Shown in pieces: positions 1 to 8,394 of a stretch of 64,000 nt of DNA; the first letter of the stretch is position 1, and the number at the start of each line of letters is the position of its first letter. Where the stretch lies: NCBI GenBank assembly GCA_910589485.1, contig CAJUSW010000001.1:340970-404969 (forward strand), given 5' to 3'. The notes under the pieces are model-generated. The model was not told where the DNA came from. It did no database searches and saw only the letters and a program-made list of their open reading frames with translations. This stretch comes from an uncultured Duncaniella sp. GTDB taxonomy: Bacteria; Bacteroidota; Bacteroidia; Bacteroidales; Muribaculaceae. Both the position numbers and the translations under genes were made by a program.

Positions 1-69
1 CTAATAATCATTAACCTGTGGTCCTCTGGTCTAAGAATCAATAATCTTTGGATCTATGGTCAAGAAATA

Positions 70-1227
70 TTATTTCACGTTTGCTTCGAGGTAGGCGTCA
101 ATCTCTTTGGGGAGGTTGGTGGAGCACACGATGCGGCCTTCGGGATCGATCAGTATTAGGCGGGGGATAGCCGAGATGGCATAAAGATTTCCGGCCTCGC
201 GGAGCTGATCGGGGTTGAGGCGGAGCTGAGTCCATTCCATCTGCTCCTTGTCCATGGCTTTCTTCCATGCCTCGGGACTTTCATCGCAGGATATGCTGAA
301 CACTTTCATCTTGCCGGAATACTGATTGTGGAGCTTGCGCACGTGGGGAATGGCGGCACGGCAGGGGCCACACCATGAGGCCCAGAAGTCGATGAATGTG
401 TACTGGCCGGGAGCCATGAGGCTTGAGAACTGCTTGGCATTGCCGGCGGTGTCGTCAACGGCAAAGTCGGAGTACTTCTGCACGAGGGCATATCTCTTGC
501 TCCAGTCGAGGCCGCGCTTGTTGAGGCTGACACGGGCAGTATCGGGGCACACGCTCACTTTCTCGACCATGGCTGTCAGCTCGTCCTCGGTGTGAACAAA
601 GATGTTCTGAAGCTCCTGGAATGTCAGGGCCGATGAGATGTGATAAGCGGGGTGCTCGGCAATGAATTTCTGCTTTATTGCATAGAGCTCAGCTTCGGCT
701 TTCTCCTCCAAGGCTTTGTATATCGCCATGGTGTCGGGGTTGTCGTTGGTGTCGAAATACTTCTTGGCACTGAGATAGCCGGCGCGCTTGGCCTTGTCCT
801 CGGCTGCGGAGCATGAGGCGAGATACTCGGCAAACTGGCGGTTGGCCTCGCTTCCGGTAACAGTCAGCAGAGTGTCGGGGACATAGGAATCTCTCATCTC
901 ACGGATGGGCGCGCGGAACGTCACGTTGATATCGGTGTTTTCAACCATCATGCGCGGGGCAGTGGTTCTGAAAAATCCACCGTTCTTGCCACGGGTAAAG
1001 ACCGAGACGGAGCAGAGCGAGGGCATTTTCACCGAGCCGGTGAGGGTGAACGAGCCGTCGGTGGTGAACACCTCGGCGATCTTTTCAGGATCTTCCCGCT
1101 CGATATTGGTGAGCACTATGCGGGTGCTGTCGGTCACGCCGGGGATGGTTCCGGTGATGGTGAAATGATCGGCCGCGAGTGCCGGCATGGCACATGCCAC
1201 GGCAAGGATCGTTGCAATAGTTTTCAT
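70..1227 (-). CDS. TlpA-like thioredoxin-fold protein with DUF4369-type N-terminus
   Basis: Predicted periplasmic or surface-facing thiol-disulfide protein of 385 residues. A signal peptide (MKTIATILAVACAMPALAA) is followed by a beta-rich N-terminal region of the DUF4369 kind (about 22-130), a helical middle, and a thioredoxin domain from about residue 270. The domain carries Trp-Cys286-Gly-Pro-Cys289 and the cis-proline region AISAIPRLILID. Family members reduce or isomerise disulfides of exported proteins; the partner is not visible. It lies 102 bases downstream of the SusCD operon on the same strand but behind a strong terminator, so it is probably a separate transcript. I am sure of the fold and unsure of the substrate. 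Confidence 0.9.
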   Translation of the reverse strand: MKTIATILAVACAMPALAADHFTITGTIPGVTDSTRIVLTNIEREDPEKIAEVFTTDGSFTLTGSVKMPSLCSVSVFTRGKNGGFFRTTAPRMMVENTDINVTFRAPIREMRDSYVPDTLLTVTGSEANRQFAEYLASCSAAEDKAKRAGYLSAKKYFDTNDNPDTMAIYKALEEKAEAELYAIKQKFIAEHPAYHISSALTFQELQNIFVHTEDELTAMVEKVSVCPDTARVSLNKRGLDWSKRYALVQKYSDFAVDDTAGNAKQFSSLMAPGQYTFIDFWASWCGPCRAAIPHVRKLHNQYSGKMKVFSISCDESPEAWKKAMDKEQMEWTQLRLNPDQLREAGNLYAISAIPRLILIDPEGRIVCSTNLPKEIDAYLEANVK

Positions 1228-1281
1228 AGAATTACCTGGTATTCAGGCGATTAATTTTAAAGCTATATTGTTTAAGGTTAT

Positions 1282-1311
1282 AAAAATGGGGAGGTGAAAT
1301 TACCCCTCCCC
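1282..1311 (-). terminator. Rho-independent terminator of the susCD operon
   Basis: GGGGAGG at 1288-1294 pairs with CCTCCCC at 1305-1311 around a 10-base loop. Read on the minus strand the stem is followed by ATTTTTA. It sits just after the FISUMP lipoprotein stop codon. Confidence 0.8.
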
Positions 1312-1328
1312 ACAATATTCAAACTCTA

Positions 1329-2063
1329 TCAGTTAGTAGCATTACGGCACCAGCGGACTGACATGAGGTTGTCGGTATGCGAGCATTGGCGCTCGACACC
1401 CTCAACACCGGATACAAGTTTACGGAAATAAGCCATCGGGACATCTCCATAGGAATTATCGGGAGTAGAAGTCCAGAAATAGCCATACTCGGTAACAGTG
1501 TTAAGGTTCATGGCCATCCAGCCATAGGATTTAACACGGACAGTACCGCCACCTAACTTCAGGCCCATGCCCACACCCGACTCGGAAGTTGCCATAAGTC
1601 GCGAAGCCACACCATTGGTACCACGCCAGCCTTTATTGTCGGCATCGGTCATACCGAGAGCACGCTCGAGTGCTTTCCAATCCTCATCGGTGGGGAGTCT
1701 CCATCCTTCGGGAGCAGAGGCTATAGCTTCCTCATAACACAGCAGGTTGCCATACACCGGCATATAACCATTGTCTATATAATCCACCTCATCCTCATAC
1801 TCCGATCCATATTTGATCTGGACATAATCATAGCGGAAATTATTATAGTAGGTGTAGTCGTAAATAGGAGTACCATTCTTGGCATTGGAAGTAGTCCACT
1901 CCAGGTCACCTATACGAATCCACTCATAGACATTGCCTTCGTTATCGGTCACGGTACCCGATGCTGTAGGTGATGTTACCACTGTGATATCATCGTCATC
2001 GTTGCATGACGAGAACACAGCCGGAGCCATCATTGCAAGGAATAAATATATAAACTTTTTCAT
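1329..2063 (-). CDS. FISUMP-domain lipoprotein
   Basis: Lipoprotein of 244 residues with lipobox FSSC and an acidic CNDDDD start to the mature chain, typical of Bacteroidota lipoproteins sent to the cell surface. From about residue 38 it has the Fibrobacter succinogenes major paralogous domain: DNEGNVYEWIRIGDLEWTTSN near the start, the EGWRLPTDEDWKALE segment in the middle, and GYFWTSTP then SVRWCRN at the end. The domain is common in surface lipoproteins; its biochemical role is not established. It is the last gene of the susC-susD operon, 15 bases after the preceding lipoprotein gene, so it probably acts with the transporter as a surface accessory protein. Confidence 0.87.
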   Translation of the reverse strand: MKKFIYLFLAMMAPAVFSSCNDDDDITVVTSPTASGTVTDNEGNVYEWIRIGDLEWTTSNAKNGTPIYDYTYYNNFRYDYVQIKYGSEYEDEVDYIDNGYMPVYGNLLCYEEAIASAPEGWRLPTDEDWKALERALGMTDADNKGWRGTNGVASRLMATSESGVGMGLKLGGGTVRVKSYGWMAMNLNTVTEYGYFWTSTPDNSYGDVPMAYFRKLVSGVEGVERQCSHTDNLMSVRWCRNATN

Positions 2064-2078
2064 TACGATAAATCTTAA

Positions 2079-2993
2079 TTAGAATTTATATCCGAGTGAT
2101 ATAATGACATTCTTGATGATATTGTATTTGGTGACAATCAGAGGATATTCACCGAACTCAGCCATGAAATCAGCCTCGTCCCTATCCATTACAGCATTGA
2201 AGAAATTATTAAAATCAACATTTTCATACGGAAAATAGTCACTTTGCGGGCCACGCCAACTCTCCATGTATGAAAGATAGCCCATTTCATATATCAATGT
2301 CATATCAGAACGATCCCAGTCGTCAATATAATCCGTGATATACTCACCGGCATATTCATAGGACAGATCAAGGAATTCTTCAAACTCATCGTTATAAACA
2401 CCAACGTGAGTACTTACAAGATCCTTAAGGACAGCCTTGGCGAGGGTTGCCGCTTCTTCATCAGTAGCTTCGAGCAACTTACCCATCGAAACCGCAAGGC
2501 AACGCCAACATGATGCAGTAGACGCGTCCTTGTATTCACCTGAATAGCCTGCAGTCTGCAGATTATCCACAAGTAATACTGAAAAAGGCAACAGCGAACT
2601 ACCCTCCACGTGAGGATACATATGCTTCAAGAAAAGATCAGCAGCTGCTTCCTTGGCATTATCATCAGTGATATACTCAAAGATAGGGGCGTATCCACCG
2701 CTTGAGGTGAGATTATATGTGAAATCGATGTACTCATCCTTGTACACATCATTGCCATAGGCATCCTGACCGATCACAGTGTGACTGAGAAGATCGTTAA
2801 ACATCAGGTAAGTACCGGTCTCCTTAAAGAAATTACGACGCAATTCAGCCTCGGGCCCGGTAGCATCGTCGGGCACAGCAAACAGATTGTCGACAACCCC
2901 GACCGACGGCTCAAGAATCTCCTCGTCATCAGAACAAGAGGTGGCAAAGACCCCGGAGAGGAGCATTAAACCATATATGATATATTTATTCAT
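2079..2993 (-). CDS. SusCD-associated lipoprotein, possibly a degenerate metallopeptidase relative
   Basis: Lipoprotein of 304 residues from the ATG at 2993; an ATG 21 bases upstream (3014) would add MINNRRN before the signal peptide and is less likely. The signal peptide ends in lipobox FATSC followed by SDDEE. The segment RRNFFKETGTYLMFNDLL, the position as third gene after susC-susD, and the length recall the SusCD-associated zinc metallohydrolase lipoproteins. That family has an HExxH motif; I find none here, and the expected region (THVGVYNDEFEEF) lacks it. It may be an inactive binding relative or an unrelated protein. The lipoprotein and operon assignments are firm, the family assignment is not. 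Confidence 0.72.
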   Translation of the reverse strand: MNKYIIYGLMLLSGVFATSCSDDEEILEPSVGVVDNLFAVPDDATGPEAELRRNFFKETGTYLMFNDLLSHTVIGQDAYGNDVYKDEYIDFTYNLTSSGGYAPIFEYITDDNAKEAAADLFLKHMYPHVEGSSLLPFSVLLVDNLQTAGYSGEYKDASTASCWRCLAVSMGKLLEATDEEAATLAKAVLKDLVSTHVGVYNDEFEEFLDLSYEYAGEYITDYIDDWDRSDMTLIYEMGYLSYMESWRGPQSDYFPYENVDFNNFFNAVMDRDEADFMAEFGEYPLIVTKYNIIKNVIISLGYKF

Positions 2994-3021
2994 ATTTCTA
3001 CGATTATTAATCATTTAACAA

Positions 3022-4599
3022 TTATTCGCTTGCCGAAACCCTGTTGGCCTTACGGGCAGGACGGGGATTATTACCTATCGATGGCTGGAATTCACGTATA
3101 GCACGAGGAATGGGCAGAGTATAAGCCTGATCGTATTCCTCAAGGCGATAGGTGTCGATGTAATCCACGACTGTCCTCCAACCGACTTGATGATAGTAAT
3201 TATAGCTATGGTCAATGACTTTTGACCATGGATACTTCTCACACACAGTGTAACGGCGTAGATCAAACCAACGGTGTCCCTCGAGAAGGAACTCGCGCGC
3301 ACGCTCCTCGCGTATAAAATCGATAAGAGCATTGCCCGACATATTGATATCAGATACCGAATTCATACGGTAACGCAGGAACGATGCGAGCACCTCGCAA
3401 GCCTGAGCATCCTGGCCTTTGTAAGCCAGAGCCTCGGCCTTGTTGAGATATGCCTCGGGAGTGCGCAACAGGCAGTAGCTCGAAACGTCGGTCATACCGC
3501 CCCACTTGGAACGTTGCTGATTATACTTCAGGAACACATTGGAATAGTAGCCATCCTCGGTATCGCCGATATACAGAGTGGAGCGGAGATCGTTCCTGTC
3601 GAAAAGATCCTGCATACAATCGGACACCTTGAAAGCAGGGGGATCATCGCCATAACGGTCATCGGCAAAGTTAGCGGCTATGAGATAATGTCCCATTGTA
3701 AAGAGTGTCTCAGGGGAAGTGAAATATACCGAATTGGATCCGGCCGATACCGTGTGGAGATCGAGCAGCTTGCTATTGGACGCAAGCACCTTGTCGGCAT
3801 ACGCCACAGCGTTATCCCAATCCTGCATGTAGAGGTACACACGGCTCAACATCATATTGGCGGCTGACTCATTACCATGATACTTTGATTTCACGGTCTT
3901 TCCTGCAAGGAATGTGGAAGCATCGTGAAAATCCGAGAGAATCTGGGCATAGGTTTCTTCGAGGGTAGCACGCACAAACTCGGTATCTTCAATGAACTCG
4001 GTGGTCTTGATGGGCACACCGGGAGCAGTTGACGCATCGCCGGAAGTGTAAGGCTGGGCATAGAGATTGGCGAGGAAGAAATAGCACATACCTCTCAAGA
4101 AATGCGCCTCACCCTTTACACGCTCCTTTTGCGTGGCATCATCAATATCGGTCTCGGGTTGCTCATCAATAAGGGCAATTACCATATTGCATACATTGAT
4201 GCGGGAATAGAGATCATTCCAATAGGTGGCATCACCGCCGGTGTATCTGAGTTCTTTGTCGACACCAGTGTCCTGTTGCCACGTAAAGAACGGGAACATC
4301 TCATCAACATAGTTGACATAATCATTACTTGCACTGGTATTCAACTCTATTTCATCAGTCATGAAGTGAAGCACATCCAATCCGCTGTTTAGCTCGACAT
4401 AGGAAGCGGAGTTAGCTGTGTATAAGCGTCCTGAATGCATGTATCCGTCTCCAAGAAGCACCTCGTCGAGGTCTCGCCATGACTCAACCTTGGCCAAGTC
4501 CTGGGATTGCTCAGTGAGGAAGTCGGAGCAGGAGGTGAGCCCTACTGCCATTATGGCCGCAGAGGCAAGATATTTTATTGATTTATTGAAAGTTTTCAT
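3022..4599 (-). CDS. SusD/RagB-family surface glycan- or nutrient-binding lipoprotein
   Basis: 525-residue SusD homologue: signal peptide with lipobox GLTSC, then SDFLTEQSQDLAKVESW, typical of the SusD N-terminus. TPR-like helices follow (GEAHFLRGMCYFFLANLYAQPY and RVYLYMQDWDNAVAYADKVL), and the C-terminal block holds LLRTPEAYLNKAEALAY, REERAREFLLEGHRWFDLRR and YTLPIPRAIREFQPSIGNNPRP. SusD proteins cap the SusC barrel from outside and bind the ligand. It lies 15 bases after susC. No glycoside hydrolase is in the operon, so the ligand cannot be read from context; it could be a peptide or host glycan as well as a plant polysaccharide. Confidence 0.97.
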   Translation of the reverse strand: MKTFNKSIKYLASAAIMAVGLTSCSDFLTEQSQDLAKVESWRDLDEVLLGDGYMHSGRLYTANSASYVELNSGLDVLHFMTDEIELNTSASNDYVNYVDEMFPFFTWQQDTGVDKELRYTGGDATYWNDLYSRINVCNMVIALIDEQPETDIDDATQKERVKGEAHFLRGMCYFFLANLYAQPYTSGDASTAPGVPIKTTEFIEDTEFVRATLEETYAQILSDFHDASTFLAGKTVKSKYHGNESAANMMLSRVYLYMQDWDNAVAYADKVLASNSKLLDLHTVSAGSNSVYFTSPETLFTMGHYLIAANFADDRYGDDPPAFKVSDCMQDLFDRNDLRSTLYIGDTEDGYYSNVFLKYNQQRSKWGGMTDVSSYCLLRTPEAYLNKAEALAYKGQDAQACEVLASFLRYRMNSVSDINMSGNALIDFIREERAREFLLEGHRWFDLRRYTVCEKYPWSKVIDHSYNYYHQVGWRTVVDYIDTYRLEEYDQAYTLPIPRAIREFQPSIGNNPRPARKANRVSASE

Positions 4600-4614
4600 T
4601 GCAATGGTCAGAGA

Positions 4615-7600
4615 TTAGAATGTGACATTGAGACCAAACGAGTAGCTTGGGCGATCGGAGAGCTGGATGGTGGTAAATCCACCCTGATTGGGGGTCTGGC
4701 CCTTGAGATCCTTGCTACACCATGTGTGGAGGTTGTTGCCTGACGCGTGGAGTTCGAGACGGCTGAGACCGAATCGTGCAATCCAAGTCTCGGGGAGCTC
4801 GTAGGAAAGGCTTACGGTCTGGAGTTTGAGATAATCGGCGCTCACCACACGGTAGTCGCTGTAGTCATACATATCCCAATAGCTTGTGGCAATGGTCTGT
4901 ATGCCGAGATCGCTCATACCGTCCGACCAGTGGTTCTGATACTTGAAGTAGCTGTCACTACCATGTCCAATAATGGCAGGGATATTGGTGTGAAGCTCAT
5001 CACCGGGTTTCATCCAACGATCGAGATAGTCTCGGCTAAGATTCTTATCGGGATGGATTTCAGCGGCTCCGAAAATAGTTCCGGCTCCCTCAGCAGTTCC
5101 GGATGTCTTTGTACCATACATACCGAACAGACGGGTCTTTGCACCGAGGCTATAGGCAAACGATGCATTGAAATATAGACGTTTCCAACGGAGACGGGTG
5201 CTGAAGCTACCCGACATATAAGGTTCACGCGATCCGGAAGCAACAAGCACATTGGTATAGGTGTCGTACTTGCTGAGACCAACGAGATCCTGATAGTGAT
5301 CCAACCAATCATCAAACATGGGACCACCGTCGTAGGGGCTGAGGCCAAGGAAACGGTAAGAATAGAATGTACCGATGGGCTGTCCCTTCACGATAGCATT
5401 ACCGTTAAGGAAGTCGGAAAGATTATAGGACTCGCCTGCGGGGAGTGACTCGATTGAGTTGATGGTGCGGGAGAACTGGCCTGAAATACTCCACTGCCAA
5501 TCACGGGTCTGGATAGGACGACCGGTCAGCGAGATGCTCCAACCGTCGTTGGAGATATTGCCACCATTGACCACATAGGTCTGATAACCGTTTACGGTAG
5601 AGATGGTCTTGGACATGAAAGCATCCTTGGTGCGCTTGAAGTAGAGGTCACCTTCAACTTCAAGACGATTGTTCAGGAAAGCAAGGTCAAATCCGAGGTT
5701 GACACTGGTTGTCCTCTCCCATTTGAGATTGGGGTTGGGGTTACGGCTAACTGATGAGGTGTACTCACCATAGTAGCTGTCCAGAGGATTCTTACGGATA
5801 ATCATTACGGGAGACTCGGAGCTGAGCATATTACCCTGGAAACCGTAGGATGCTTTCAGGATAAAGCGGTCGAGCCATGTCTGCTGCTTGATGAACCCGA
5901 GCTGGGCGGGGTCAAATGAGCCTGATACCGACCAGATGGGGAGGATCTTGTCGTTGGAAGCATCACCAAATTTGTTGGAGCCGTCAATACGGGCATTGGC
6001 ATTGAGGAAGATCATGCGACGCCAGTTGTAGCTGACGGTAGCGTAGGCCGAAATCACATTGGACTTGCTGTCGGTGATCACGGGAACGTTGGAAGCCATC
6101 CAATCCTTATACATAGGATAATCATCGAGATCGATGCCGGAGACAAATGTCATGCCACGGTCGGGGAAGTAGCCACGATCGGTGCGGGCATATCCCTTAT
6201 ATGTAGTGGAGGAAGCCTCGAAACCGAGACCACCACTTATATTGTGAATCTCGTCCTCGCCAAAGTATTTGTTGGCATCGAGCTGAACACGGGCTGTCCA
6301 GCTGCGGTTTTGTGTGTGATTCTGCGACAACTGTCCGCCATAGGGCATAAGGGTTTCATCGGAGTTCATTTCTTCGCCATACTCTCCCATACGCAACTCG
6401 GCGGCATACCAGGATCGTTCACCCCAGTAGCTCTTGATATCGGTATCACCTGTAGTGTAGGAGAGGATAGCGTTGGCACGCAACCAATCGGTGAACCTGA
6501 ACTTAAGGTTGGCATCAAACGTATAGGATGACTGATCCTGCTTGATACCGCTGTTCTCAAGTTCATTCAATATATTGAAATTATGAGGGCTGGTATTTTC
6601 GCGTTCCGGCTTGGCATAATAATAGTAGCGACCGTCACGGGCATAGGCAGGGATAGCACGGCTCGCGGAATATGCATATTCGACCGGAGAGATGGATTCC
6701 TGATAGTACTCACGCTCGCTCACATTACCCTTGATGCCGAACGATGCCGACAGCCAGCTGGAGAAATTTACGTCGAGGTTGACAACGGCGCTGTAACGGC
6801 GGTTGGTGGTGCCCTTCACAATATCGTCATTGTCCATGAATCCGAGAGAAGCATAGTAGGTGCCACGCTCGCCACCACCGCTCACGCTTGCATTGTGTTG
6901 CTGCGAGAAGCTGTCGTGAGTGAGCAGATCGAACCAGTCAGTGTTGCCGGTCTCATACCACGCAAGATCCTGCTCGAACTGGGCTTGTGTGATTTTACCC
7001 TCATACAACTGCTTCATCAGGCCTTCGTATCCCACAATAGGGGCATAGGGGCTGTACTGATAATGTTCAGCAAACAGTTCGCGAGAGAGCTGTATACGCT
7101 CCTTGGAGTTCATCACGTCCACACTCTTGTCGGAATAATGAGGACGCTGTTTCCATGTGAATGTATTGTTGTAACGGATCTGGGGCTTGCCCTCGCGACC
7201 GCGCTTGGTTGTGATCACGATTACACCGTTGGCTGCCTTGGTACCGTAGAGTGCGGTGGCCGAGGCATCCTTAAGAATATCGAGACGCTCGATATCCTGA
7301 GGGTTGAGTCCGGCGATGGCATTACCGATACGGTTGATATAGTCGGGGTCGTTGAGGTCCTCGGCCGAGATGGGCACAGGATCGTTGACCACGATACCGT
7401 CGACTACCCAAAGGGGCTCGCGGTTACCGATGATGGAGGATGTACCGCGGATACGGATCTTGGGGGCAACGCCGGCCTCGCCAGAGTTGGACATGAACAT
7501 AAGGTCGGGCACCTGACCCTCGAGCATCTGGTCGATCGAGATAGCGTCGGGGCGAATGATGTCCTCGGCCTTAAGCGAAGTGATGGAGCTTGTGGAGGCA

Positions 7601-8032
7601 CGCTTGTCGATCACCTGATAACCGGTAACGACCACGTCCTCGAGCATGTTTTCATCATCCTCAAGCTTGATAGAAAGCTGGCCACCCTTCCAGGTCACCT
7701 CCTTGCGTTTCATACCTATATAAGATACAACAAGGGTCACGCTTTTGCGACCCTTGGCCGGAAGAGAGAATATACCGTCGATATTGGTTGCTGTAGCTGT
7801 CTTGGGAGACTTTTTCTCCCACACTGACGCTCCGGGGAGAGGTTCACCCTCGGCATCAAACACAACGCCACGGATGACTGTCGCAGATTGCTCATTCTCA
7901 ACAGCTTGGGCATAGGGGGGGGTTGGAATTCCCCTCCTGCGTGGCAGATTCCTTGGCCGAAGCACCTACTCCACACACGAGTGAGAGTGTCACGGGAAGA
8001 AACCAGCGTTTACTTAGTGCGAATGTTCTCAT
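4615..8032 (-). CDS. SusC/RagA TonB-dependent transporter, frameshifted at a G8 tract near the start
   Basis: Outer-membrane import barrel paired with SusD. Translation from the ATG at 8032 gives a good signal peptide (MRTFALSKRWFLPVTLSL, cleavage after ASA at residue 26) but stops after 44 residues (NPPLCPSC). The rest of the protein lies in the frame ending at 4615: a carboxypeptidase-regulatory-like domain (VIRGVVFDAEGEPLPGASV), plug (DVVVTGY; RIRGTSSI; PLWVVDGIVV; DILKDASATALYGTKAANG) and a barrel to the terminal aromatic VTF. The two frames join if the eight-G run at 7915-7922 had seven (or ten) bases, giving NPPYAQAVENEQ and about 1138 residues. Either the gene is phase-variable, recently broken, or the run is miscounted. 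Confidence 0.9.
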
Positions 8033-8085
8033 GTAAAAGAGATTTCTGTGTTATTTGGTTAAGATTGGTAAAATTTTTATGTTCG

Positions 8086-8115
8086 CAAATATAGATAATA
8101 TTTTTCTATTTACAA
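8086..8115 (-). promoter_or_regulatory. susC promoter
   Basis: On the minus strand the -7 box TATATTTG occupies 8093-8086 and a TTG occupies 8115-8113, with a 19-base spacer. This matches the Bacteroidota consensus. It predicts a leader of about 45 bases before the ATG at 8032, supporting that ATG as the true start of susC. Confidence 0.75.
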
Positions 8116-8394
8116 CTCTTTTGAAAGAAAAATTGCCAAAAAGTGGAAAAATTTATGGTTTTGGATGGGATGGATAGCAAAAATGACTCCTTTTGTGTGT
8201 AATTTGTACACTTATTCTCTTAAGGAAAGATGTTAAATTTATTCAACAAATCTTGGAAAAATAGTAGGGAACAGGAGATGGTATTAAGTAATATTAACTC
8301 CATATACGTATATTTTTAGAAACAGTCATTGTAAATTTATCGTGTTAAAAATCGATACGATTGTCAAACACACGAAAAATAGTAACACTTTATC
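8116..8394. promoter_or_regulatory. AT-rich divergent regulatory region between susC and beta-galactosidase
   Basis: No coding region is visible. GTGTAATTTGTACAC at 8197-8211 is a short palindrome (GTGTA/TACAC) that could be an operator. No full TTTG-TAnnTTTG promoter was found for the plus-strand gene; TAAATTTA shortly before the start codon is the nearest -7 match. No gene for a SusR, hybrid two-component or ECF regulator is adjacent. Confidence 0.35.

Noticed and set aside
6583..7827. Open frame of 414 codons on the plus strand inside susC
   Set aside because: It is antisense to the conserved plug and barrel of SusC, has no family features, and its length follows from the codon bias of the opposite strand.
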